In this document: piece after piece, positions 13,126 through 23,744 of the stretch
Layout: every line of letters begins with the position of its first letter
How positions within the stretch are numbered: position 1 is the stretch's first letter
NCBI GenBank assembly: GCA_013398015.1
Contig: VZRR01013417.1
Coordinates: 1 to 64,000 of the forward strand
Length of the DNA: 64,000 nucleotides
Reading direction: 5' to 3'
Source: Oreocharis arfaki
Lineage: Eukaryota; Chordata; Aves; Passeriformes; Paramythiidae
Translations under genes and position numbers: made by a program
The notes under the pieces: model-generated
Told to the model about the DNA's origin: nothing
Database searches by the model: none
Seen by the model: the letters and a program-made list of their open reading frames with translations, nothing else

Positions 13126-15438
13126 TTATTTTTTTATCTCTCTAACTCACTGTGAGTGGTGTTACAGTGCTGGGCTGATGATGTGAATCTTCAGGCTTGG
13201 CTTTTTCTTGTCCAGTTCTGGATCCCCCCCTGACAGCATCTTTTAAAAACCTTTTGTGCCTGGCTTGAATGTCAAAGACTTATGTGTAGAGGAGAGGATT
13301 TTTTTTTGTTGTTTATACATTTACCTTTAGAATCATGGTGGAGAGATTGGACTGGGGTTTTGGGTTTTCTCCCTGTAGAAATGTTTATGAGAATGATAGC
13401 TATTTGGATCAAAGGAGATCTTTTGGCAGTCCTCTGACTTTGATTCAGTACTGGCAGTGCCACAAATAATGAAAAAGCAATTGTTTCCCCTTCTCCCACT
13501 TTTATTCTTAGGATAAATGAACGGTTAAGATCTCTGTGCTCAAAAATAATTGCCTGTGGCTTTTACAGAAAAAATGAAAATCCATAACACTCACCCTTTA
13601 AATGGATGATTTGATCTCTCCTGTTGGTTTGTGTTGTGCACTATTGAATGCCTTTGCTGCCAGTCTGAGGCTAAACTGGACATAGCTGATGTGCAGACTT
13701 TGCAGATTGAGTCTGTGGGAAGGAAAACTGAATAAATAATTCTATTGCTTTGGAAAGCAGTTCCCACAGTGGGAGTTGAGCAGCGGGGATGAAGCAGGGT
13801 CTTGTTGTCAAGGTCCACTGGTAGAACTGTTTTGCACAGCATAAAGTTAAAGAATTTGATAGAATACAGAATGAGTGGAAAAAAGTGTAACTTTAATTTG
13901 CCATGTGATTTTAAAGTAGTTCAAACAGCTCCTAAAGTGTGTGTGAGTTACTGCTGGGCAGTTCACAGCGTGTTCCTCCTCCAGCTGCCTGGGGCTTGAT
14001 GAACAGACGGAGGTGTCCACCAGTGCTTTGCCAGGATTCCTCTTCTTCCTTTCTTTCCTTGCTTTTATGGCAGCAGATGTGAGGATGAACTGCCATATTT
14101 TACATCTTTCCTCCCCTAGCAGCCAAATGGTTCTGAGCAACTGAGCTGGCTGCCCATCCCAAATACTGTGCCCTTCACCTTCCTGGAGCTTTAACCTCCC
14201 ATCGTTTCCAGCAAAGCCAGGCATAAAAGATCAGTCTGGGCCTGTGCTCTTTATTTGGGGATAACTGCAGCAGTTCCTTTTTTTGTTTTTAAATACTGCT
14301 AATTGGTGTTCTCAGCCTCAGCTCCAGCTTAATGAAGGCTGCTGTCTGGGAATCATCGCAAACAGTTATGGAAATGCATTTAAATGCTTAAATCGGTTGT
14401 ACTTTTCTCTTTATGGGCTTATTCCTTCAAAATGCATAACTATGCCCCGAGTGCCTGCCTGCCCAGGATGAATTCTTTCCCTGAGCCCTGTGGTGGGGCT
14501 CTGGAACCTCTGCAGCACAGAGGCTGCACGGGAGGTTTGTGCTGAAGCCCTGCTGCACCCGTTGTGCTGAGGGAGCAGCATTTTCGGTCTGTTTGCTCCA
14601 TGCTGCAGATGGGGCCTTTGGATGCTGGGCATGAGGACTGAGAGAGCATCCAACTTCCCTCCTGCCCAGGGGAGGAGAGCATCCCTCCTCCTCTGACCTG
14701 CCCCGCACAAGCATCATTTACTCAACCCTGTTAAATGAACAGAGCTGCTGGATGCTGCTGCTGTGGCTGCACTGCTCATGTCAGTCTGTCTGGCAGTCAG
14801 TGTTTGTCTGTCTCTCTGTTCCTCGTGGTGAGGACTCTGTAGCTGCACAGAGGCAGAGAAGGTTTCAGCTAAAAGCAAAGGAAAAGGGTCACGTGGTGGG
14901 TTTTCCCATCACGGCTGTGGTTGTAGCCACAGGTTCTCCAGGTTTGGAGAGGTGTGAGCCAGGTGCTCCTGAGAGGGATTTGGACAAGGGTTTGTGGTTT
15001 CTCCTGAGGCAGAGGAGCACCATCCACTTGGATGGACACCCTCACAACTAGCTGTGCTTTGGGTGTAGAGCCAGTGATGGAAGGATGAGTGAGGAATAGC
15101 CAGGCTATCGCTTCCTCCTCTGAAAGACCGTTTTGGGAGCCACTGTGATGGGTGTTCTTCCAGAACAGTTCTCAGCTGATTTCTGTTGGTGAGATACTGC
15201 AAAGGTGCTGCTTCCATGAAGCATTCTCTGAGGATAATGCGTGAAGTTGGTTTGTTTGAAATGACTCTTTAAAGTTGTCGCCCTGCCAAACTCGTTCTGC
15301 TGTTAGTAAGTAGTGAGTCCCCAGGGTGGTGACTTGTGTCCTTGAGAAAGTGTGGATGGGACTTTTTTCCTTTTCTTTTGAAAGCCTAATCTGGTGCTGT
15401 TCTGGAGTCACTGATGGGAACCCTATGCCAACCAGTGG

Positions 15439-15477
15439 CATCCTGAGGTTGCCATCCTGAGGTTGCCATCCTGTGGT
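15439..15477. repeat. 14-bp tandem repeat, about 2.8 units
   Basis: The unit CATCCTGAGGTTGC occurs twice exactly (15439-15452 and 15453-15466) and a third time partially with one change (15467-15477). It is probably a replication-slippage minisatellite seed. Confidence 0.9.
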
Positions 15478-17457
15478 AACTTTGCCTCGGCTCATCCAAG
15501 AAGAGCTGCAGGTCCTTGAGCAAGTGTGTGGATCTCTGGTAGTTGTTGGCAGCTTTAATCAGAAAATCAGGGTCAATCATCAGCTTATTCTCTTATCCCA
15601 GGAGATGGGCACTTCAGGCTGATGACGAGGACAGGACCTATGTTGTCCCTCACTTTTTATCTGTAGCCTTTTACTAACAGGAAATGCAAAATTCTTCCTC
15701 TGGTGTTGGGGGGACCTCTGGGGCTCATGGATCTCACTGGTACCAATCCCTTCCTGCCCCTTGTTTTTAAGGCTGGGTTACATCCTTCCTTGTGAGAGAG
15801 CCCATTCACCCAGCAGCCCTCCAGGCAGGGATTTCCAAGGTGCTGGGTGGGTGTTTCTCTGCCTTTTTGTCTGCAGGAAAAAGTGATTGGGTGCTGCTGG
15901 TGAGAAGGAGCATTCAAGCAGGAATGCAACATTCCCCACCTAAAAAAGAATTTAAAACCCTGTTAGGTTTGTATGGAGGTTTAATTGTCCAGGCTGTGTC
16001 AGTGGTTGCACATGACTCTGAGTACGTGGTGCTTCAAGACCAAGAGAGTGCCCAGGGCATCCCAAAAATGGCTGTGAAAGTAAAACAAGTGCTTGTGTTT
16101 AAAGAACAACATGGGGTATTTTCTCACTGGTGCTCTGGTTAGAGGGAAATGCAAGTGGTCTAATTCCTGTATTTTAAGAGCAACATTCAGCCCATGTGAT
16201 GGACAGGGAAGATGAGAAGAGACTGCTATAAGCCAAAAGCAGCAAACCCATGAAGCAGAGCTAGAGACAGCTTTAAAGCTATGAACATTATTACCCAAGG
16301 AGTCTGCCAAGGAGCCAGATGCTGTAAATGAAAGAATAACTTCCATAGCTTGGCATCTGTCTGTGATCCAGGGAGAGGAGGAGAAGCAGGGGAACTGCAT
16401 GCAGGGTTGGGAAATGGTTGCTCCAGTTGCAAAATCGGTACCTTCAAAAATATTTGGTCCATACTAGCATTTTTGTATGGAGGAGAGTGAACCTGTTGGA
16501 AAGAAGAGAGGTGAGGTCAATGTGCCTGTCTTGTGGGCTGTTTGACCCTCTTCTGTAGGTTTGATGTCAGTGCTATGTGGTTCGTTGGCTGCTGGGAAGA
16601 TCTGCGTGCTGTGGCAGCTTAAGGAGGTGGTGATAAATGAGGAAGATGTGACTGGGCTGAATTCTGAACCTTTTGGGACCGATTTGTGCCCAGAACCCTA
16701 CAGAGCACTCTGTTTTCCATGCATGGATGAGTTCAGTTGATATTTAAAATAAGTATCTACATGTGACTTGTCTGAGGTCAGGTCACTCTCAGCAGTGCTC
16801 TACTTTCAAAAACCAAACTAGAAAGTTCCTGCTATTTTTCTCTCCAATTTATTTTTACAATTACTGTTAAAATAATTGCAGTCCTAGCAAAGGTAAACAG
16901 CTGGGTTCGACATAATCAGTACATAAACAATATCCATCATTTACATGGTGCAAAACCTCTGCCACCAACATATTCCTGAGGCTGCATCTTAGGGGAAAAA
17001 TAGAAAACCTTTAAGGGAAGGGGAGCAGAAAATCAGGTGGGGTCCTCCCAGACTGAGTGCACGTCAATAACAGCAGCAGTGTTGGCAGCAGCGGAGCAGT
17101 CTCCTTCCTGCTTGTGCTTGAACCAAACACCCCAGGAAAAGGTGCTGATAACAGAGCTGCGTGTGGGGCATCTTCAGAGCCAAGCGAGTGGTGCTTCCTG
17201 GGGTGCAGAAACACAATGTGCCTCTCCCAGCTGGGAAGTGAAGGCAGGGAGCAGTGGTTAGAGGTTATAGGGGAAGTTCATGGGCTTTCAGGCCAGGATG
17301 GCAGTGTTTTTTGAGCCAGGGAAAGGAGGAAGAGCTTTGCTCATGGATTAGAGATTTTTTTACCATTTTAATAGCCTTGTTTTTTACTCTTGTTTGGCTC
17401 TAATCAGTGGAAAATATGTTCAGTGTGCACCTCGGGTGCACAGGATGAGATGGACAT

Positions 17458-17488
17458 GGGAGTGGGATGGAGGGCTTGGGACTGGGGG
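17458..17488 (+). other. Potential G-quadruplex motif, five G tracts
   Basis: Five tracts of three or more G lie within 31 bases, with loops of 2, 5, 3 and 3 bases, on the + strand. This is the strongest G-quadruplex-type pattern I noticed in the window. Confidence 0.6.
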
Positions 17489-18028
17489 ACATCACCAGCA
17501 TCCCAAGGAGCCTGGCAGGGAGCAGGGAGGAAACTGGAGGTGACTGGGGGTGAATTGAGCTGCTGCCTCTGCACACGCACAACCTGCTGTATGTGCATCC
17601 TTGTTTGTAAGCAGCTGTGGTTATTTTGCCTCGAAATAACAAACGTTTTTTGCAAGTAGGAGTTGGGGGCAGGCCTCTGTGTTGCTGCAGCTTGGGGACA
17701 CAGTCACATGCAAGTCAGAGAGCCACATCGTGTTGAGTGCTGAATGACTCTGCTTGTTAATATAATAAACCAGAGGAACACAGTCATGAGTCTCTGCAGC
17801 GAGAATCCAGGGGATTATTTTAACCAAAGCACATTAAATCTTTCTGTCTCCTGAAAATTGCACCCTGGAGGTATGGACTGAAGGGTAGGAGGGACAGGAA
17901 CATTTAACGAGGGTTTGCAGGAATTTTTATGCATATTGTGGTCCCCAGAACAGTGCTCTGCTGTCTAGGGTTTTATATCTTCCCATCTCTACAGTTAAGT
18001 TCCTGAGACATGATAAGAAGGAAAACAT

Positions 18029-18045
18029 TCTCTCTCTCTCTCTCT
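18029..18045. repeat. (TC)n microsatellite
   Basis: Seventeen bases of alternating T and C, followed by a T-rich stretch. Confidence 0.9.
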
Positions 18046-18233
18046 TTTATTTTTTTCTCCCTTCATTCCCTTGTTTCAAGATGAAATTTTCTCTGCTGTA
18101 GCACTGACACAAGACCTTTTCTTCAGATGTACTATATGAAAACATGCTGTCATCCTCTCTGAAAGCTGTGAAGTGTGTGCATATATATGTATATTCTATA
18201 TATTCAGGCACACGCTATACAGAGATATATGTG

Positions 18234-18249
18234 TATATATATATATATA
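18234..18249. repeat. (TA)n microsatellite in a TA-rich block
   Basis: A 16-base TA repeat closes a TA-rich block that begins near 18178. It lies immediately before the splice-site-like tract at 18253-18271. Confidence 0.9.
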
Positions 18250-18252
18250 GGG

Positions 18253-18276
18253 TTTTTCCTCTCTCTCTCAGGTAAA
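18253..18276 (+). other. Candidate recursive splice site (AG|GTAAAA)
   Basis: A nearly pure pyrimidine tract at 18253-18269 ends in CAG at 18269-18271 and is followed at once by GTAAAA. A 3' splice site abutting a 5' splice site is the form of vertebrate recursive splice sites. The sequence shows only the motif; use in vivo is inference. Confidence 0.4.
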
Positions 18277-21209
18277 ATACGCCTTTCTCATCTCTTTAAC
18301 AAAAACGAGTGTTGTTAGATGATAGAAGTTAAAATTCTCACCAGGGTCCCTTGATGGGGTCACTACTGGGATTGATTAAAGGGCAAGAGCACTCCTGCCT
18401 TGCACCCCTGACTGGGATTTTGGTCACTGGGTGCATGGGTAGGTTCAAACCCTTGGAGAAGACCTGATGTGGGGTTAGTTAATGGCAACAGCCCAGCTGC
18501 CTCCTTGAGAGCCTGGGAAGTCCCCGAGCCCACAGGGAGACCTTTGTGGCTTCAAATGGCCCCACCATCGGGGCTGCCCGCGGGGGACAGGGCTTTGCAG
18601 GAGGCTCCGCTCCCTGACAGGGAGGGAGGGTAAAACAAAAAAACCGAGTTTCTCAGAGAGAGCAAGGTGAGGGGATTCTCTGCAGGTCCCCTCGAGGCAT
18701 TTCGTGCTCTCTGTCTGCCAAATGCTGAGGGCATTGGGCTGGTCTTTGTTGCTTTGCTTCGGAGTGGAGCTGGAGCAGCCCAGAGCAGAGGATGTGTCTC
18801 CCCTTTGCCACCATCTGGTGAAAAATGTGCCCACACCTCCCTGTGTTTCCTGTGTGCTGGCTTGACACACAGGCAGCTTTCTCCTCTCTTTTTCTAATCA
18901 TGGAGAGGGTTCAACACATTGTCTGAAATCGTGTTTTTGCCTCAACAGGGAGGTTCCTTGAGGCAGTAATTGACTCTTTCTTTCAAGCAATGGCATTTTA
19001 CCTGGGAAAGCAGCCAGTTGGTATTTTCAGCACAGCAGAATTCTGCCTTGCTTTAAAAGGAGGTGCTTCCAGATCCTCCTTGGTTTTTTTTCCCCCCTTA
19101 GGATGATGTCATTTTACTTTGTGCACTCTCTACCATCCTGTACACAGTCTCTTCAGCTCCTTCTTGGAAACACTTCCATTAGACTTAATTTTATAGAAGC
19201 AGCACCTGCAGGCCCAACAGGTGAATAATCTGGAGTCCTCAGCTGTATCATGCTGGGCAACTGAAATGTCCTTTAAGGGACCCTGTAAGAAAGGCTCAAT
19301 TGTTACTGATGCTTTTTTCTTTTCAATGAGGAATCATAGAATGGATGTGTGAGAACACAATTGAAAGTGAAGAAGATGCTGGATATAGGCAAGAAAACTA
19401 AAGAGACCAGGAGAGAAAGATTTCCAAAGCAGAAACAAACAGTTCTTTGTTCTTAGTTTTCATGCCAATTTAATGTTTTCATGAAAATTGCCTCAATTTA
19501 ACTTCAGGGGAGAAAAGAAGCTACAGGGTTGCTGTAGCTAAAAGGCTGCATCCTGTTTTAATAAGTTTGCTATACTTTAGATTTTTATCTAGAGGGGCTT
19601 TTTTTTTTTATTATACTTTCCACCAGCAGTTCTCCACACCTGCTTCTTTTTAAAAAGCACTCTGCAAGCTGCAGGAAAAGGATGCTAAGCACAGCTATCC
19701 CTGTTCTGCAGGTAGAGGGAACTGGCAGAGACGTGCAGTGCCTTTGGTCTCTTCCAGAGCCAGAAAAAGAGATGAGCCTTTAGCTCCTGAATCTTGTACA
19801 ACACAACACAGCCCTGCCTGGGAGTCACCCCGCAGCGTGTGACTGGAGCAGGAGGTGTTGGGCTGAGCTTGTCATCCTGCTCAACTCGACCTTGTTTTAT
19901 ATGCCTGCCCTTGAATTACCCCTGTGTGACAAGAATGAAAGCAGTGGTGAATATTTTGGGTTATGTACACCTTGTATAGCAGAGGCATGAAGCCTTGATA
20001 GACTTGGCTGCTTGTCTGGCCTCTCTTACCAGTTAAGTAATCTGGGGCTGAAACCTCCCCCCTGCTCTGGGCATTGGTTTTCCCCCTCTAGCATTCTCCC
20101 TCCTCTTCCTTTCTCCATTGTTAATGTGCCCACGCTCAAGGGGGATTTAAGAAGCACTTGCTTGGCTTTGCATGATGGAACTGGCAGGTTCTGCTCAGGT
20201 CATCAAGGTACATAAAAATGCACTGTGAGCCTGCGATGCCACTGCTGTTACTGCTTCCTTTGCAGGGTCTGTGCAGCCGCCCAGCCAAGCAGAGTTAGTC
20301 ACTGCCCTCTCTTCAGGACAGTCTTGCTTGGGCCCACAGGGATGGGACATCTCCTGGCATCTGGAGTGAGATACTTTGTTAACACAGCAGCACCACCTCG
20401 GCCCATCCACCTCCAGCAGCTACAAAAACTGACCACATAGGCACAAGCCTGATTTGTTTTCCAGGAGGTTTTGATGCATGAAATGCAGGGACAGTGTTTC
20501 CCTCCTGGTACCTGGAAGAACATGATGCTTTGCAATAAATTAGCAATGTTGCCTTGCCTTCTGCTTAGGAAAGGGCTTTAAGGCATTTTATCGTGCTGTG
20601 CCTCTTGTGTACAAGCTGGAGACTGTAGTTTCTGGGTGCACTATATCCTCCTCAACATTTTAAAAAATAGAAATCCTTAAGAAAAAGAATAATACACTTT
20701 CAGACTTTTATTGCTTTTTCAATACAGCGTGGCCTTGTTGGAGCGATCAAGATACAGGCACAGATCCTGCAGTGTGCTTAGGCAGAGGCATCAAAGTTTG
20801 GAGAATATGTAGATTTTAGGGCCTTTCAGCCCAAAGACATTTCTTTTCCATCTTTGCAAATGTTTCTGATGCTGTATAAATACTGTCTTTGAGGTTTACC
20901 AGCAGCTAACATTATCACACTCTTTCATTTAAAGCAAAATCAGAGTGCCTCTTTTATATCTCTAAGAGAATTATGAAAGCCGTCTTCACAGCATTGCAAA
21001 CAAATGGAGATTGACAGTTACTAGTTTATGGTCTAACTGCTCTGACAGGGTTTGATGCAGAGGGATTTTCTGTGATTGACTCTGAGGCATCCCTCGTGCC
21101 TGTTCCACAGGGGTGCTGAATCCACCCTGACCCTGCTGACCATTTACTTGCTCCCCACTGGGGGTCTCTGGGTCCTGGGCAATGAAGGTGCTGATAACTG
21201 AGCAAAGTG
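18277..21209. other. Intron sequence without recognised genes
   Basis: Ordinary intron. A cryptic exon-like interval (20266-20365) and a weaker AG|GT site (19711/19712) are discussed as findings. A single CR1-like 3' motif near 19331 is too short to call. No RNA gene was recognised. Confidence 0.5.
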
Positions 21210-22209
21210 GGCAAGTTGCCCAGCAGAAATCTCCTATTTGCAGCAGATGCTGAAAAGGGGACTGAGAAGCTGTTTTTTCCACCATGGCCTTGTTTGGGGC
21301 TATTTGGAGGCAATACAGAAATGGAAGGATTGTTGTTCACATTGCAGGTCACTTTTAGCAATTATGAGAAGGAATTGAGCACCTAATATGTGTCTAAAAA
21401 ATCTGAATTAAATCTTTAATTGAAGAGCTTCATGTGAGGAGTAACCAAAAAATTAAACAACCGATTCACTTGCTATTGCTTGGGTGTTCAGTGTCTGTCC
21501 TGTGGGACGCATTCCCTGCAGGCTACACAGCTCCCTTTATCCAAGTATAAGCAGCAGCTCGGTGGATAAGGGTTTGGGCAGCAAGGCTGCCCCGTCTGCA
21601 AGCACAGTGCGGGCCACTGCTCACATCCCTGAGCACGGCTCCAGAGCCCTGTCTGTCACCGCAGCCCTCAGACACGATGCTTTTCCTTTGTCACAGCTGT
21701 CAGTGACTCAAGTCAATCTCTGGTGCTGTTAATCCATCCCGAGTGAATCCTGAGCAAACCTTTCTGGTAGCTGGGAGAAGTTTACTCTCTGCTGATACTC
21801 TGCAGGAGAAAGAGAGCCAAAACCATTATTGATCACAAGCGAGTGGGGCTGTGCCCAAGCCCTCTGATTCCCAGGCTGCTTTTCGGGTCTCTTTCTGGGC
21901 ACAATAAGCTTTGCATTGAAGTCAACCAACACCATCCACTGCTTCCTGCGATGCTCCAGGGAACTGTGAGTTACATTTCCTTAAATCCCACAGCAAAGGC
22001 AGAGCACTGATTTATTTCGCATGCCGTTATTCCCGCTGCTCCTGGTCGCCAGCGTCTGGATTGCCGTTGGAATGTCTCTGCTCCGGGCGCAGGAGCAGCG
22101 CAGGGATGGGCACGCAGGGACTATTGCTAAGCAACCCTACGGGAGCGCTGCGTGCCCCGCGCTGGCCCCGCCACGCTCCCACTCCCCTTCGTCCGCCGCC
22201 TCGGCGCCG
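21210..22209 (+). repeat. Direct duplication, copy 1 (about 1 kb)
   Basis: This 1,000-base segment matches 22626-23616 in the same orientation at an offset of 1,416 bases. By eye there are about eleven substitutions and one 9-base gap. All substitutions fall in the first about 170 and last about 170 bases, while the core from about 21377 to 22042 is identical. The copy ends in CpG-rich sequence. The nearby N suggests an unmerged haplotype or contig-end overlap; a recent tandem duplication is the alternative. Confidence 0.95.
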
Positions 22210-22420
22210 ACACGCACACGCACCCCACACCGCACCAGACACCCCACACTCCCGCACGCACCCGTCCCTCCCAGCCCGCCTGCTCCTCCCCGGCCGGGCT
22301 CAGAGCCGCTCGGAGCCGAGCCAGAGGCAGAGGGCAGCCTGGCAGCGGCTCCCGCATGTCCGGGGAGATCGCATGGATGCCCTGCCCCGGCCTTCTCCCC
22401 GGCACGGCGCTAGCTCCGTG
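22021..22420. promoter_or_regulatory. Intronic CpG cluster with X-box-like palindrome (copy 1)
   Basis: CpG is dense here in an otherwise CpG-poor part of the intron. ATTGCTAAGCAACC at 22123-22136 contains TTGCT-A-AGCAA, an inverted repeat resembling the RFX-bound X-box. Such clusters often mark alternative or bidirectional promoters. No TATA box or initiator could be assigned. Confidence 0.4.
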
Positions 22421-22625
22421 TCAGGGCTGGAGCGATGGGACGCCTTCCACTCGACCAGGCTGCTCCACGCCGTGCCCAGCCTGGCCTTGAACGCTTCCAG
22501 GGGTAGAACACTCATCCCTCCGAGGCTGCAGTGCCTGCAGGCTTTCTGCCACAATCACCTTACCCGGGCAGAAGGAAGGAGTCACCCTCGGTGCGACACA
22601 AGCCCTCAGGGGCTCAGGATCTGGN
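22210..22625. other. Spacer between duplicate copies, ending in an N
   Basis: These 416 bases are not matched beside copy 2. The first part (about 22210-22380) is CA/CG-rich, the middle holds a CR1-type fragment, and the last base is an N. If the duplication is an assembly artefact, this is the ragged end of one contig. Confidence 0.6.
22432..22545 (-). mobile_element. CR1 LINE fragment (3' region)
   Basis: The + strand carries CACTCGACCAGGCTGCTCC, then AGCCTGGCCTTGAACGCTTC, followed later by CTGCAGTGCCTG. This matches the familiar antisense of the 3' part of avian CR1 elements, where a similar string precedes 'CCAGGGATGGGGCATCC'. The element is therefore on the minus strand. It is short and diverged. 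Confidence 0.6.
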
Positions 22626-23616
22626 GGCAAGTTGCCCAGCAGAAACCTCCTGTTTGCAGCAGATGCTGAAAAGGGGACTGAGAAGCTGTTTTTTCCACCA
22701 TGGCCTTGTTTGGGGCTATTTGGAGGCAATACAGAAATGGAAGGATTGTTGTTCACACTGCAGGTCACTTTTAGCAATTACGAGCAGGAATTTAGCACCT
22801 AATATGTGTCTAAAAAATCTGAATTAAATCTTTAATTGAAGAGCTTCATGTGAGGAGTAACCAAAAAATTAAACAACCGATTCACTTGCTATTGCTTGGG
22901 TGTTCAGTGTCTGTCCTGTGGGACGCATTCCCTGCAGGCTACACAGCTCCCTTTATCCAAGTATAAGCAGCAGCTCGGTGGATAAGGGTTTGGGCAGCAA
23001 GGCTGCCCCGTCTGCAAGCACAGTGCGGGCCACTGCTCACATCCCTGAGCACGGCTCCAGAGCCCTGTCTGTCACCGCAGCCCTCAGACACGATGCTTTT
23101 CCTTTGTCACAGCTGTCAGTGACTCAAGTCAATCTCTGGTGCTGTTAATCCATCCCGAGTGAATCCTGAGCAAACCTTTCTGGTAGCTGGGAGAAGTTTA
23201 CTCTCTGCTGATACTCTGCAGGAGAAAGAGAGCCAAAACCATTATTGATCACAAGCGAGTGGGGCTGTGCCCAAGCCCTCTGATTCCCAGGCTGCTTTTC
23301 GGGTCTCTTTCTGGGCACAATAAGCTTTGCATTGAAGTCAACCAACACCATCCACTGCTTCCTGCGATGCTCCAGGGAACTGTGAGTTACATTTCCTTAA
23401 ATCCCACAGCAAAGGCAGAGCACTGATTTATTTCGCATGCCGTTATTCCCGCTGCTCCAGGTCGCCAGCGTTTGGATTGCCGTTGGAATGTCGCTGCAGG
23501 AGCAGCGCAGGGATGGGCACGCAGGGACTATTGCTAAGCAACCCTGCGGGAGCGCTGCGTGCCCCGCGCTGGCCCCGCCACGCTCCCACTCCCCTTCGTC
23601 CGCCGCCCCGGCGCCG
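22626..23616 (+). repeat. Direct duplication, copy 2 (991 bp)
   Basis: Second copy of 21210-22209, beginning at the first base after the N at 22625. It lacks nine bases (CTCCGGGCG, present at 22081-22089 in copy 1). Its start coinciding exactly with an N is what a joined contig end would produce. Confidence 0.95.
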
Positions 23617-23740
23617 CGCTCACGGCTCCCGATCTCGCAGCCCCATCGATGCCATCGACTGGGGGAGATTGCAGCGATCGCGAAGTTAAGCAGAAAATGG
23701 CACTGCCTGTTGCTGCGGGGAGGCGGTGGCGCAGGGATGC
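23437..23740. promoter_or_regulatory. Intronic CpG cluster with X-box-like palindrome (copy 2)
   Basis: Second copy of the CpG cluster, with the same palindrome at 23530-23543. Beyond the duplicated part (after 23616) the sequence stays CpG-rich to about 23740 and is then plain intron, so this copy is the one with natural downstream sequence. Confidence 0.4.
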
Positions 23741-23744
23741 TCTT

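Larger units (their letters stand above)
13126..18028. other. Intron sequence without recognised genes
   Basis: Ordinary intron with moderate GC. It holds a short 14-bp tandem repeat (15439-15477) and a G-rich run (17458-17488), both listed separately. AT-rich patches lie near 16800-16940. No exon, RNA gene or repeat family was recognised. Confidence 0.55.

Noticed and set aside
18440..18453. GGTTCAAACCC, resembling a tRNA B box
   Set aside because: No A box, acceptor stem or cloverleaf could be formed around it.
19331..19343. AATCATAGAATGG, the hallmark of the antisense CR1 3' end
   Set aside because: Only a single short unit with no CR1-like sequence after it; too little to call.
21484..23148. 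Identical 82-codon openings at 21484 and 22900
   Set aside because: Their identity comes from the DNA duplication, not from selection on protein; no domain is recognisable.
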